A stretch of DNA of 64,000 nucleotides, taken from positions 32,166,260-32,230,259 of the forward strand of contig CM032127.1 in assembly GCA_018894105.1 (NCBI GenBank), read 5' to 3'. The translations under genes were made by a program, and so were the position numbers. Positions 10,886 to 23,221 of this stretch are shown piece by piece. The notes beneath the pieces are model-generated. The model was not told where the DNA came from, did not search any database, and saw only the letters and a program-made list of their open reading frames with translations. Numbering within the stretch: position 1 is the first letter of the stretch; every line of letters starts with the position of its first letter. The stretch comes from Jacaranda mimosifolia (Eukaryota > Streptophyta > Magnoliopsida > Lamiales > Bignoniaceae).

Positions 10886-11270
10886 TGATTTCGCGGGGCG
10901 AAGCCTGCTTGGTCAACTTCTGGGTCGACTGTAAACGATCAATTCATTTATTATCTCAGCTAAAAAGCCTTAGCTTGGCGGCTTAAAGCCAGCTTGGTCG
11001 ATTTTCGGTTCGACTATAAACGATCAACCTGTTTATTATCTCAGCTAAAAAACCTTAGCTTGGCGGCTCGAAGCGAGTTTGGTCGACTTCGGGGTCGATT
11101 ATAAATGGTCAACTTGTTTATTACCTTAGTTAAAAGGCCTTAGCTTGGCGGCTCAAAGCCAGCTTGGTTGACTTTGGGGTCGACTATAAATAATCAACTT
11201 GTTTATTGTCTCGGCTGAAGAGCCTTAGCTTAGCGATTCGAAGCCAACTTGGTCGACTTTAGGGTTGACG
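10886..11270. repeat. 85-bp tandem repeat, about 4.5 copies
   Basis: The anchor GGGTCGACT or a close variant recurs at 10922, 11007, 11092, 11177 and 11262, exactly 85 bp apart each time. Each unit carries CTCAGCTAAAA, CCTTAGCTTGGCGGCT and GCCAGCTTGGTCGACTT. The units differ by substitutions but not by length. The array lies between the end of pol and the accessory gene. Subterminal tandem arrays in this position are known from Tat-group elements and can seed satellites. Confidence 0.9.
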
Positions 11271-11352
11271 CTGTGGTAACGTGAGCAGATAGTGGTAGAA
11301 ATATCAAAAATTACATTTTCATGATGGAATACAATGGGAACCAATGGTATCT

Positions 11353-12307
11353 TTATACATAGAACTTCCTTAGATTTACAGCATTCTAAGGTCGTGGAAA
11401 CTCATTGTTGTTCGAGTCTTGCAGTCGGTATGCATTGTGCTTTGACACCTTCACCATGGAATAAGGCCACTCCCATTTTGGCTTGAGTTTTTCTATGCTC
11501 ATTGACACCTCAACTTTATTGAGGACGAGGTCTTCGACTTTGAAGCTATGCGGCCGAACTGCTTTGTTGTAATGTTCTATCATTTTTGACCTATACCGTT
11601 GCATAGTATTGTAAGCTTCGTATCGTAGCTCATTGATGGTGTCCAAGTCGAGTGCCCTTTCGGACGTATTTCTAAATGGGTTATAATGGATCACTCGGAC
11701 TGTATGTTGTATCAGTTCGGATGGAATGACTGCTTTGGAGCCATAGACTAGACTGTAGGGGCTGCGGACCGTGGCTGTTCAAAGGGTTATTTGTATGCCC
11801 ACAACATCCCATGGAGGTCATCCACCCAACTTGCTCCTATTCTTTCTAGTCGAGCTGTGAGGTGGTCAAGGGTAGTTCTGTTTGTGACCTCTATCTGACC
11901 ATTCGTCGGGGGTTTCTAACTGAAGTAAAGTGTTGGCCGATCCCCAAAGCCTTACACCAGTTTCTTGTGTTCTTGCTTTGAAATTGGGCTCCATTGTTTG
12001 AGATCAGAACCTTAGGTAAACTAAAATGACATATTATGTTCTTCCAAATGAAGCTCTTGATGGCGGCATCAGTTATTTTCAAAATTGCTTCTGCTTCGAC
12101 CCACTTAATAAAGTAATCGACTAGGACAAAGATAAATTTTTGTTGGCCCAATATTTTAGGTAAAGAACCAACTATGTTGATACCCCATTGGTCGAATGGC
12201 CATATGATCTGGACGCTTACCATTATCGTTGTGGGCTGGTGTGGCGTGTTTAAGTAGAGCTGGCAGGATGGACACCTTCTAGCAAAGTCGACAGAATCCT
12301 TTAACAA
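11353..12307 (-). pseudogene. Tat gypsy integrase
   Basis: The N-terminal open piece (12307-11891) starts in the zinc-binding region (CPSCQLYLNTPH). It continues into the catalytic core with QWGINIVGSLPK (first Asp changed to Asn) and VLVDYFIKWVEAEA. The second Asp is also Asn in LISNNGAQFQ. The C-terminal domain (11694-11386 plus the tail) has FKVEDLVLNKVEVS, KLKPKWEWPY and NAVNLRKFYV before the TAA at 11353-11355. A TGG-to-TAG stop interrupts the PRPWNA motif. A frameshift separates the two halves. Confidence 0.8.
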
Positions 12308-12836
12308 GGTAAGCCAAAAATACCCATATCGAATAATCTTATGCGCTATGGATCGACCTCTAGAATGATTTCCACAGATGCCTACATGGATTTCGTGAAG
12401 GACTTATTTGGCTTCATCCAGCGTTAAGCATCTTAGGAGTGGTCCCGATATCGACCTCCTGTCTAGCTGTCAATGCTCATCGAGGGAAAATTTTGCCGCT
12501 TGAATTCTGAGCCTGTGTGCCTTATTTTTGTCCTTAGGGACTGCCCCTCGGCTTAAGTAGAGCTTTATTGAGTTTTTCCATGAGGGAGGTGCTTCTTTGA
12601 TGCTCCCTACCAAATTCTACTCATGAGTATTTGTAGATAGTTTGCTAGTGACCAGAAACGTTATGGTCTTTTCTCTAGTCCCTTTCATCGACCTCACAAA
12701 CTTCGAAAGGACATTAACTCGCTCATTTTCTGATCGGGGTACCTAGCTAAGGGTGAAACTCTTGAACAACTATTGTAATTTCTTCACCTCAACCAAGTAC
12801 TGACTCATCTTGGTTTCTTTAGCCTCAAAGTTTCCT
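12308..12836 (-). pseudogene. gypsy pol linker between second RNase H and integrase, badly broken
   Basis: Pol should continue here with the C-terminal part of the archaeal-type RNase H and the integrase N-terminus. Short pieces are visible on the - strand, for example a CGNHS/RGRS-like segment around 12340-12380 and a CLRMLNA-like segment near 12420. All three frames have stops. No other feature is seen in this interval. Confidence 0.45.
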
Positions 12837-13028
12837 TCAACCTGTTCTGCAATCGGTGATCGCGACTAGTTGCCCGACACCACGAGCTGTTTCCATGTTT
12901 ATGCCAGCAATGAGGGCTTCATATTCTGCCTCATTGTTGGTGATTGAGAAGTCAATTTTGATTGTGAAATCATATTCCTCGATGAGTAGAGAGTGGAGTA
13001 AGACACCAATTCCACCTCCCGAAGTCAT
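12837..13028 (-). pseudogene. second (archaeal-type) RNase H of the Tat element
   Basis: The open piece reads GGGIGVLL, then NNEAEYEALIAGINMETARG and AITDCRTG. The NNEAEYEALIAG block with its catalytic Glu is diagnostic of the extra RNase H carried by Tat-group Ty3/gypsy elements. The expected Asp of the xDS motif is present as TDC. The region upstream (13029-13279) is degraded. The presence of this domain is the main reason for the Tat assignment. Confidence 0.75.
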
Positions 13029-13279
13029 GCTGGTTAGGGAGGTCGAACCACTTAGCGATAAAATCGGATAGAACTTGTGATTTTATGGTGGTCCATGGTT
13101 GAAATGTGATGTCGAATTCCCCAAGCACAATGGCCTACTTAGTCCGTCTTCCTTACATGTCTGGCTTCGACAACACCTATTTTAACGATTGATTTGTTAG
13201 TACTATGATCGCATGAGACTAGAAGTAAGGTCGTAGCTTTTGTGCTGCTGCAACCAGGGCGAGGGCAAACTTCTCGATC

Positions 13280-14486
13280 TCAACGTAATTGTGCTCGGGA
13301 CCCTGTAGCTTTACTACAATAATAGACAGGCCGATGAGTTCTATCTCTCGTCGAGACCAAGACCGAGCTGATTGATACGGCGAACACGACTAGGTAGAGG
13401 TGCAGGATTTCTCCCAACTTAGGTTTGGCGAGCATAGGTGATGAGGAGAGGTAATGCTTGAGATTGATTAGATCTTGGTCGCACTGCTGCTTCCATTCGA
13501 ATCCCAATTTTTTTGCATTTCTGAGTATTTTGAGAAAAGATAGACTTTTGTTGGCTAATCGTGCAATAAATCTGCTAAAAGCTATTATCCTACCTATGAG
13601 GCACTGTACATCCTGGATTGTTCAGGGCGGGGTGATATCCAAAACTGCCTGGATCTTCTGCGAGTTTGCTTCGATCCCACTTTGACTAACTACGTAACCT
13701 AGGAACTTACCTTATCGAACCCCAAAGGTACACTTGTTGGGGTTTAGTTTCATACCAAATGCCCACAGTATCGAAAAGGTATGGTCGAGGTTGATTAGAT
13801 GACCCTCAGCTTTCTCTATCTTGCCAATCATGTCGTTGACATATACTTCCATAGACTTTCCAATCTCATTATTGAACATGAAATTGACTAATCTTTGGTA
13901 AGTTGCCTCTACGTTTTTTAGCCTAAAAAGGCATGACCAATAAACAGTATACCCTATTGGGGATGACGAATGAGGTCTTATCCCTATCCAATGGTTCCAT
14001 GAATATTTGATAATAGTTTTGAAAGGCATCCATCATACTCAATAATTTACAACTAGCCGTAGAATTTACTAATAAATCTATATGAGGCAGGGGGTAAGGA
14101 TCTTTAGGGAAAGCTTTACTCAAGTTGGTAAAATTATTACACATATGCCATTTCCCCTAATTCTTGGGGACAAGTACAACATTACAAAGCCAAGAGGGAT
14201 ATTGGATTTCTACAATATATCCTGCTTCTAAGAGTTTGTTGACCTCATCTTCGATGATCTAGGATTTCTCGGCATTGAAGGTCCTCATCTTCTGCTTCAT
14301 TGGCTTATATGAGGGGTCCACATTAAGGCGATGGACAATGACACTGGGGTCGATTCCCTGGAGGTCGGAAGCTTTCCATGCAAACCCGTCGATATATCTG
14401 CGAAGGAAATCGACCATAAGATACTCCATGCTGTGGCCCATATCACTTCCGATCTGAGTGGTCTTGTTGGGGTTTCCAGGTTCCAA
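13280..14486 (-). pseudogene. Tat gypsy reverse transcriptase and connected RNase H
   Basis: The connection from protease runs 14486-14259 (DFLRRYIDGFAWKASDLQGI, then HRLNVDP). RT motifs follow: EAGYIVEIQYPSWL with CNVVLVPKN, then DPYPLPHIDLLVN, and LLSMMDAFQNYYQIFM (the conserved Asp is kept). The polymerase motif YVDD reads YVND at 13832-13843, so the catalytic pair is lost. Thumb and RNase H motifs are at 13507-13280 (FEWKQQCDQDLINLKHYLSS, then PVYYCSKA). One frameshift lies near 13940-13980 and several stops are present. Confidence 0.8.
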
Positions 14487-15131
14487 CTTGATTGTTTCGA
14501 ACTCTCTGAGGGGCTCAACCCTAGTGTCCTCTAGCTTTCATTTCTTGCTCGTCTTTGCTTCCTTGGGTTCTGCTATAGGGGTGTCCCCTAAAGGCTTCAG
14601 TTGAGGTCGGTTCTTCTACTCACTGGCTTCGACCAAAATAGTGTTGCAACGTCGTGCTTCCTTTATGTTGCATAAGAGCTCGCATGTGGAGACCACCCCT
14701 AAACGATGTAGATAGGTTGATGATCCTTTCGAAATGATTTTTGCTCCCCCGAATCCGACCAATGGCGTACGGACTGGCTCAAATTTTAACTATCCCAAAT
14801 TCATTCTTTTTAAGGTCGATAAGAATATGATATTCACAAAGCTGCCATTGTCGACCAGGACCTTTCTTACTTCAAAATTAGTTATTTCGACCATTACAAC
14901 CATGGGACAGTCTATCTTGTGGTCGACTCTTTTGTTCTTGAGGTGGTCGAGGTCAGCTTCAGTGAAGGAGATTGGCTCTGCGCTGGTTGAGAGCTGGAAA
15001 ATTGTCTCGACCTAGGTTGATTTGGTCGATTCCAGTCATTACTGGGTCTGCCTTCCAGCGGACTTCAAGTCCCCCCTAGTTGGACCTCCAACAATCATGT
15101 TGGTAACTTCTCAAATGGATGGGTAGGGATA
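14487..15131 (-). pseudogene. Tat gypsy protease region
   Basis: On the - strand the protease signature is legible around 14824-14866 as KVLVDNGSFVNIIF, where retropepsins of this group usually have VDxGSSxDILF; the Asp-x-Gly is DNG. Flanking conserved pieces include DHKIDCPMVVMVEI before it and VGFGGAKIISKG after it. The frame carries nonsense codons but largely matches the frame of gag upstream (15422) and RT downstream (14486). The protease is therefore part of a gag-pol frame decayed mainly by point mutation. Confidence 0.65.
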
Positions 15132-16591
15132 TTAGGTAGGTTTCTTCCCTTTATCCCCTCTTCTTGGGCTAGCCAACCTTTCTCTATAGGGAATCCGATC
15201 AGTTTTTCCCCCTTCTAGCCTAGCGTGCTCATCAATGTATTTTTTGAGATGATCTTGTGGAATCAGCCTCTCAATTTCATTGTGCAAGTTGAAATAGTCC
15301 TTTATATCATGCCCCAGTTGCTTGTGAAAATGGCAATACTTCTTGGATTTTCTCATGGCCTTCGTCTCGGTCAGCTTCCTAGGCTTTTTTAAGAGGTTGT
15401 CATGCTGGATGATGAGCAACACCTCTTTCCATAGGAGATTAATCAGGGTATAATCATTTAAGCGCTTAATGAGAGATTGGCAACCTTCCCTATGTTGATG
15501 ATCATCTTTCTCCTTGTTCTTCTTTCTGTCGAACTTAGGGTTGGCATATTTAAGTTTGCTCGTGTCCTCCTAGATCATATATCTTTCTGCAAGATCGAGT
15601 AGCTCCGCCATCAATCGGGGCCGCTCACGCACCAATGCATTGGTGCACTCTTTATGTTTAAGGCCCAAGAAGAGAACGTCAATCAAGAACTCGATCTGGG
15701 GGCTGTCAATCTTCAATACTTCCATATTAAATTTGGTGAAGAAGTCGCAAAGGGATTCTCCTTCATTCTCTTTCACTGTATGTAGGTTGGTGTGAGGAAG
15801 CTTTGCCTTTCTTGGACTGGCAAATTGGTGCAGAAATTCATCACACAACTGGTCATATGAATAGATCAATACCGGCTCAAGCTTAACAAACCAGTTGAGC
15901 GTAATCCCTTGGAAAGTAGTTACCAACATCTTGGCATGGATGTAGTCTTATACCTATGTAGCTGCATCATATGCTCGAATTGGATCAAATACTCATTTGG
16001 GTTCGACGATCCATTGTATCGGGCTAGACTGATTGGGACTTTAGCGTCTACAGTGATACGCTCATCGATGTTCTCTTGGATGAACGGTGACTTTTTTTCT
16101 CATCGAAATCTCTGTGGCCTTTCATGGTGATAGTTTCTCTTAGTGTTTCCCCTCGAGATCTCTTCCAAATGCCTATTCAGTTGTTGGACTTCATGGGACA
16201 CCTCCTCCCACTCTACTCCATTAGCTTGAGACGCATTTCTATACAGTTGTGGTCTTGAGCGCTCGACTCTATCACGTTGCGAGGCTCGAATAGGTCGAGC
16301 GCCATGATCAACTAAATTCATCACTTTTTCTCAGGAGACAAGTCGGGCCATTTCTCTGGGAAAACATCTTGGACTGGCTTCGTATCTCGAGGGAAGACAT
16401 ATAGATTCTGGTCGATCATGGTTTTCTCTAGGTAATCTCTCCTTGAGAGGTGTTGGTTGTTGGGTAGCGCTAGCTGCTAGTCTTAGTTGGACGGCATGTC
16501 GATTCGGAGCAATAGAGAGTTGAGTAGAGATTTGGGCAGATATTTGGTCGTTGATGAACTGTATTAATTGGGGCATGGTCAGGGTGACCAC
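15132..16591 (-). pseudogene. Tat gypsy gag
   Basis: It starts MVTLTMPQLIQFINDQISAQ at 16591, runs through a charged region (16324-16100: RDRVERSRPQLY, HEVQQLNRHLEE) and reaches the capsid (15929-15570). The capsid reads LNWFVKLEPVLIYSYDQLCD, then ASPRKAK, ENEGESLCDFFTKFN and ELLDLAERYM, matching the plant retrotrans_gag pattern. The nucleocapsid-like segment at about 15355-15300 reads YCHFHKQLGHDIKDY, a CX3H...GH motif with the last Cys changed to Tyr. A frameshift lies between 16100 and 15929. Confidence 0.8.
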
Positions 16592-16751
16592 CTATTCTGG
16601 CCGGACAGAGTGCCCCAGGCACTCTGGGTTCTTACTGAGGTTGAGAAAGATGAGTGGTTGACCTCCTATTTTCTTCTCTTTTCGAAGCGGCTTACCTAGA
16701 ATTAACCATTTTATGGTTGCAGACTCAAAGTTTCCCATAGACGACACTAAA
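16592..16751 (-). other. primer-binding region and leader of the gypsy element
   Basis: Immediately inside the LTR, the - strand reads TTTAGTGTCGTCTATGGGAA (16751-16732). This corresponds to the TTTGGCGCCGTCTGTGGGAA-type primer-binding context of many plant Ty3/gypsy elements. A short leader leads to the gag ATG at 16591. Confidence 0.65.
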
Positions 16752-17549
16752 TGTTGAGGGCAAAAACTATATATACTTGGATTGGGATAGAATCTGCGTG
16801 TGTTAACCTGTCTGGTAGAGTAACGAATATTTGGGCTAAGTCCTGCGACCACGAGCAAACATCAGGCTAGCCGAGGTGCCTTCGGCTATGGCAATCTGAC
16901 GCTTAAGTTAGCATGAGATCGACCAGATAAGATAAGCAGTAGAGTGAGGGTTTTTTAGTATAAAATGACATACCTTCAGTGAGGCTGGAAAGGGAGGTAT
17001 TTATAGCCTTCCCCAGGTGAGGTATTTGTCTCAGATGCCCTTAGCATGCAATAAAGGCTCTTGTCCTTGCATGAGAGGCTTTAGGTCATTTCTTATTCCT
17101 GTAATATTCCAGGTAGCTTCATCTCCAGCTTTTGTAGATAGAATAGTAAACTGGAGGCACGCCTCGTGCCTGGCGCGGTAGTATGGGCGATATTGGGGCG
17201 GCACTCGCCATTAATGCAGAGGCATGACACCTGTTAGGGCATTTAATGTGACAGAGAAAGGATCCTACAGTGAGTCAACCTCACTAGTTGATATTTGGGT
17301 CGACCTCAAGGTAGGGTTGACGCCCGGTGGAAGAGGCAGTCGAACACTCTAGTCGAACAAACTGAGTGTCTATGTTCTATTCAGGCCTAGTCGAGTGACA
17401 CTAATGTTGCTCAGTGTGCTACGAGAGAAAAGATGTGAGAGGTCGACCGAGGTGGACAATGTGATTGGACCCTGAGGGTGCGATGGGCTTGATGATGTGT
17501 TCCAGGGTCGGTAGTCTTTGGGCTGGGCCTATTGGGCCATCCCATATCA
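16752..17549 (-). mobile_element. 5' LTR of the gypsy element, 798 bp
   Basis: On the - strand it begins TGATATGGGATGGCCCAATA and ends ...TTTTTGCCCTCAACA, giving TG...CA ends next to the primer-binding region. It has a TATA box (TATAAATA on the - strand, 17005-16998). It is clearly richer in GC than the copia LTRs. The expected right-hand target duplication would start at 17550 (ATAGA). No matching left copy is visible because the 3' LTR side is missing. Confidence 0.8.
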
Positions 17550-19602
17550 ATAGAAAAAATAAAAACTTAGGACAAAGAAAGGAAATGTTATTTGGGTGCT
17601 ATAGTTTTGGAATGATATTTTAGATGATGCGGCAAAAAATAGAATCTGAAATGGACCTAAGGATAGAGATGGTCTTAGTGTAAAGTCTTTTTTAGTTGGA
17701 CTTTTGTGTTAGTATATATAACAAGAAGTGTTATGTACTTATTTTAAAGAAAAAGTTGTCAATATAATTTGAATTTGTTAATGTCATAACTTACCAAGTC
17801 GACCCTAATAATCCTAGCAGCTTAAATTAGGTTTAGTAAATTTAAATGAACCAAAAATTGACAAAAGATATAGTTAATATATTAGGTTCACTATCAGTTA
17901 CAGACAAATCATCCATCGGTATGACATTCTTAACATGCAACAATATCTATATGATTTTCAATTCAATTTTATCTAATGAATACTCTTAATTAATAATGTA
18001 GAAATTGTCTGTATTCTTCAACTTATATTCATTTCAAAATAAAATAATAGTAAAAGTGTTGATGTATTACAAATACTAATTTCTATCAGAAACTTAAAAT
18101 GATAACATCACTTTTTATCGAAAGTATTGAAAAAGTTGAATTCTCTAAGTTTTTCCCCTTCAAATTTTGATTTATTTTAATGAAAATATAGATTTTCTAA
18201 CTCTTCCTTAGAGGTGTAAAATGAATTGAACCAGTTTGCGAGCTTCATGAGTCGGCTTTGTAGTCTTGTGAGCAAATTTAATTATAGTTCGATTGGAGGT
18301 CAAATCAAGCTTTTTGAGCTTGAGCTTTAAAATGAATCAAGCTAGAACTCTAATTTAATTGTTTGATGGCTCATTTCTTTATATTTATAAATATTTTTAT
18401 CTATTGATTAAATAATTGTTATATATTAATAACTTAATATTTTTTGATGTTATAGTTTTAGGTGATTCATTAATCAAACTCCAGCTTAATTAATACTAAA
18501 ATCCCCAACTCAAGTTCAAGTTCTAGCTCTTTTTTCTTGTCTGGACCTCGAGAGCAATAATTAATAAATATAATTTTATATGAAAATAAGACATGTTATA
18601 GGTAGCAATTCTTATCAAAAATTTGAAACCCACAAATTATCTATACTTAACCTAAGGTTGTAATAAATAAATTTAAAATTGACAATAAAACAAAAATTTG
18701 GCTCCAACTGTTGCTGTTGAAAATTTATTTAGCGTATAAAACCCCACAAATTAACTAGTAACCCCCAAAAATTTCACTATGTTGAAGACCTTGAGGTTAG
18801 TTTTATATGTTTCTGCTCTCTGTCTTTGTCCTCCTTCATCTCCTTTCCATCACTTCCTCTTTCCTTCATCTATTCCATCATCGCCGCTGTTCTTCTCCCT
18901 TTCCCACTGCCACTTCCACCTCTTACCCCTGACACCCCTTCCATCTCTCACCTTCACCCGTCGTTCCAACGCTCTCCTCCATTAACTTTTCACATGTTTA
19001 CCCTTCACTGACGTTCCCTTGCCCCTTCATCTTTCTTGCCTCGCAAATGAAATCTTGAATTGGGCTAATTTTGGTCCAGTTGATTGTTTTCTGTTAGAAG
19101 ACTAGATACATGCTATTGGACTTGATTTTTACAAATTTCTTTTGCTCCTAGTCTTTATCATCTATTATTGCTAGAGGACTTGTAAACAAAATTCTGTATA
19201 TATCAGAAACCCACTTGAAAGCTGAAAGGGATACATGAAAAGGTTTTGATTTAGTCTATTAGACAATCACATGCATTCTTTTAGAAATTTTCCTATTATC
19301 ATTCTCTTCAGAGCTTTCACAAGAAAATCTTGGTTGCAATCCACCATTAATAAACTAATATCTGCTAACATATTATTGGCTGCTTGTAGATCATAAAACA
19401 TTTCATCTGAAAGAGTTCTATCAGATTGCGGATTAGAAGAAAGGTACATGTGTTTGAATTTTTTTTTCGTGCGAGTTATTATGATTTCTTGTTTATTATT
19501 CATTGAATTTTAGTTGTATTATTATTTGGTAGTCTGTTTGCTGTGATTTTACACCATTCTTTTAGATTTTGTTACTGTTGGTGTTGTTCAGAGTGGTGGT
19601 GG
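17550..19602. other. unassigned intergenic sequence
   Basis: No coding region or known repeat could be supported. The stretch 18210-18560 has imperfect dyads of the AAGCTTTTTGAGCTTGAG type, as seen in some plant MITE-like repeats. A TATAAAA at 18734 precedes a Pro/Ser-rich, pyrimidine-rich open stretch (18779-19011), which I judge to be composition-driven. A 78-residue frame on the - strand (19503-19267) matches nothing I recognise. Copia copy B does not resume here. Confidence 0.45.
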
Positions 19603-21413
19603 TTCCAACTAGATCACCTTTCTTCTATAATTTAGGCTGGAGATATATACAGAGGAATGGAGGAATAAAGGTGAGAGATGATGGAGGAAGAAGGAGAATA
19701 TTGATCTAACAAATAACAAAATTTGTTGTGGTTGTTTAGAGAATCTTATCACACCAATTTTCAGCACTCTCTAGAAGTGTGTAATTAGTAGTGGATGCTC
19801 CCTCCCTCTATATTTATATATAGAGAGAGGACGATGTGATGCCACCTCAAGGTAAGGGTACCACTTAGCATGCCGTGTGGCATGATGTGAGAAGTTGTGT
19901 GTGAATTTGAATTTAATTTGAAATCTACATTTTATCATATGAAATCTCGTCTTCCTATTAAATTCTAATTCCACATTAAATGAACTCTTCATTTAAATTT
20001 TCCCTATAAAAATATTCTTCAATTTAATCAAATTAAACACTTTAATTTAATTAATATCCCTTTGAATTAACTCTTAAGTTAAAGTGCTTAACTCCTTAAG
20101 CTAGTCAAAATTAATTTAACTCTTAAATTAATTTAACCAATTGATAATCATATGACATCAATTAATTAACTCTTAATTAATTGATCTTTTGACCAATTTA
20201 ACACTTAAATTGATCAACTCAAAAAGACATTAATTTTCTTCTCCTTAAAATCGGTCATGAGAGTTTTCTAACACTTAGAAAAGTCACCTTCATTCAATAG
20301 GTGTTACAATTGGCTTTTGTGTGTGACCCATTAGGTTCTACTATTCATTGGACATGGGTTCACAACTATTGTGACTTGTGGAATATCAAATATTGATATT
20401 AGTTTAAACTCATTTAAAATAAGCGACCCAATTTAATTAATCTCATTAATTGAAGAGTACCAAATCTCTATGGCCAATGTCCAACCTCAAGCCCATGGAG
20501 CCCAACTAATTGGCCGAAATAAATGCTCTTGCAGAACTATTCTAGCACTACGCATACCATGCAAATATGGTCCTTCTATCTCTTATCTCTATGAAAGAGA
20601 CATAGGGCAAGATATTTGTCGGCTCCCTAATAGCCTCGATATTATGCTTCTATTCTCAATGTCCAATTCCCTTTGTGACCTCATCTTTGTAAAACTCTTT
20701 TCCAAATTGTCACATCATCTTGCATAAGGATTTCTTGGAATCAATCATTATAGAATACATAGGAGATGCACTCACCCATTACAACGACGAGGAGTCCGAT
20801 CCCATCTTGGATCTCACAAACTCCCATGTCTAAGTAGCTTATGCCCAATCACAACCGGAATGCCCGCTAAGTGGCCAAATATGGAGTCAAGTCATGAGGA
20901 CCTAAACACAAGGTTACCATGGATCCTCAGGTCAAATGACTAATTATGTGCACTAGCATAGGTTGAAGAACTAGCCACTATCGATGGTAGTGGACTTGCC
21001 ACTATCGCTATCTAGTAGGATCTCCGAGCGAGCCTTTAGTGAACTTGTTCCCTAATAAGCACCTACTAACATACACCCATATCTCTCATATGGCTTGCTC
21101 ATGGAATGAAGCAATATCCAACTTTTGGATTTATGCATCGTTAGTGCAAGTGTATCCAAGTCTTAGATGCCCTATCTCTTAAGATCCCACGACTTGAAAT
21201 ATTTAAGATCACGATCGTGTAAGACTTATTCCATGGCGACCGAACCAAGTCCTATAGTCATGTGTGATCTAAGGTCTCAACCAAATGCTAGTGAAGTAAT
21301 GTAAGCTTAAGATGAAGATGGTCATTTTATAGAATGTCATTCAATCAACATTGTCTTACAAGGGAATAGTTTACATAGCCAATGTAAGTAGCTTACAGGG
21401 CACTATTCCAAAA
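19603..21413 (-). mobile_element. truncated copia LTR, reverse orientation
   Basis: Read on the - strand it starts at 21413 (TTTTGGAATAGTGCCCTGTA, the family start with two substitutions). It passes the U3 with the hairpin block (20240-20030), the conserved GGGTCACACACAAAAGCC segment and the TATA box (about 19805-19820). It fades out in the U5 near 19603, so about 0.4 kb of U5 is missing. Neither internal sequence nor target duplication is attached. It is a solo LTR or LTR fragment, quite diverged from the others. Confidence 0.8.
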
Positions 21414-23221
21414 GCAAGGTGATGAAAATGATAGCAATGCCCTATTTGTTAAGTTGCTCATGGAATACATAAATTTTTTTTCATGAGAAGTTTATTTCTT
21501 GTACAATTCATTTAATGTAGGATACACTAATACTGGGTGAATTATTCTCATGCTAATATGTTGCTGCATCAATTGAGTTCTATGTTTTAAGTAGAAGAAT
21601 GACAAGGACGAGGCAATAGAAGTCAGCTACTCTTCCCACTTGAAGTTTTGTAACAAATGAGTAGTACGAAATCTAGTTAATATAGGGTCTGGTTATGAAA
21701 CTTGAATGAAAATTGAGCTAGTCCAACATGAATGAGTTTGCATAGAGGTTTATAATACCATTACATAATTGAAAAAAACTATAGTCTCTTAGCTTGATAT
21801 TATTGGAAATACATGAAGGTAAGCAACATTTCATCCATGCTCAGAAAAAATTAAGGGGCTATATTGTGTTTATCCGGTACAACTGTTATATTATTTGAAC
21901 ATAAACACTTCACAAGTAACATTCCTCTATGATAACTTATCCTACACAAGATAACTTTGTGGGCTTATTTATTACTGTTACTTAGTAAAAGATATCTTTT
22001 AATATGATTGTATATTATTATTGTTGGTTTCTTTACAACCACGCATCATACTTATGCTCCATGAAACTTCACATATAGGATTGAACCCATCTTCTATACT
22101 ACACCAAAGATCTTTATATTGCTATGATATTCTTTATATTACAAGCTTTGGTACTTAATATACTTCATTGCTTGCAATATGGCCAAGTTTAACTTTGGTT
22201 TTGGTTACTTGGATGTCATCTTTGAATTGTTTGGATTGGATGGATTTTGATATGCATTTCTCATTGAATTCAAGGAGGTAATGTTATAGGTAGAGTTTTT
22301 ACATAGAATCACATTTTTAGACTTCATCATTTCTTTGGTTATTTTTTCTATTATTATTTAACTAAAATTGAACATTCTACATGACCTTTTGACTACGAGT
22401 TGATCACAATGTGGATGCTCATAGAAAAATGGTGGATGCTAGTATTATCATTATTGACATACATGGAAGAGATAATTTTACCTTATCATTTCCATACTTG
22501 TGAGCCACTTGGACAAATGGTCAGCTCCTTTCTAAATGTTCATTTCTCAAAATTTAATTGTTGATTGTTTGAATGATACTTCTTGGTACATCATCAAGAG
22601 CTGATCCATACCTCATTTCCATCAGGTTAGAGAAGGACACTTGCTTCAGCCACTCCTAGAAAAGATATTGTAAAATGAAATGTGTAAGCATGTCTCCTTC
22701 ATATTGATGTTAACCACAACTAAATAGGTAAGCATCTAGCATTGACTTCCATCTTTATTGATTTTTCTAGAATCCAATGTTCATTAAGTCAATCTTATTT
22801 TACTGCTCCTCTTACAACCACATTTTTGGTCCATTTTTTCCCAAAACTTAACATATTTGAGAAAAAATGGTTTGTATTTATAAAAATAATATTAATTTAT
22901 TGTGACTTTGAAGAGGGATGCAATCAAAGGGATCCTATAATATGCAAATAAGAATAGACAAACAGAAAATGGTGCAAATTCTAGCACATGCTCAAGTTCA
23001 AGCAACATAATTTCATCAATAAGATGTAATTGAAGACACTTCTAAGGCTATCAGATATGCCATTCTCTAGCATCTCTTCTATGCAACTGTAGAAAATAGC
23101 TACGCATTTCAAGAACTCTTTGAAGACTTTATTGTCTCATTGGTAATGTCATGTTCCTTTAATTACCAGTGTGAGTAAGTTTCTTTCTTTTTAGTGGTTG
23201 TCAAAATAAGCTTGTTATTTT

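Larger units (their letters stand above)
7615..17549 (-). mobile_element. Ty3/gypsy element, Tat-type, with antisense accessory gene
   Basis: Read on the - strand it is: 5' LTR (17549-16752), primer-binding region, gag (16591-15132), protease (about 14850), RT and RNase H (14486-13280), a second RNase H of archaeal type (13028-12837) and integrase (12307-11353). An 85-bp tandem array and a + strand accessory gene (7948-10473) follow. The duplicated RNase H and the extra reverse-strand gene between integrase and the 3' LTR mark the Tat group (Retand/Ogre/Grande relatives). No copy of the 16752-17549 LTR is visible at 7615, so the 3' LTR seems deleted. The whole is a pseudogene cluster. Confidence 0.8.

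Noticed and set aside
10886..11270. Regular repeats as a CRISPR-like array
   Set aside because: Contiguous 85-bp tandem units without unique spacers, in a plant retrotransposon.
18779..19011. Two overlapping Pro/Ser/Leu-rich open frames 45 bp after a TATAAAA, possibly a small secreted protein gene
   Set aside because: The stretch is simply pyrimidine-rich (CTTCC/CATCTC repeats), both frames are open for the same reason, and no homologous domain or splice structure is visible.
19267..19503. 78-residue open frame on the - strand
   Set aside because: No recognisable motif, AT-rich flanks and no promoter or partner exon; left as unassigned.
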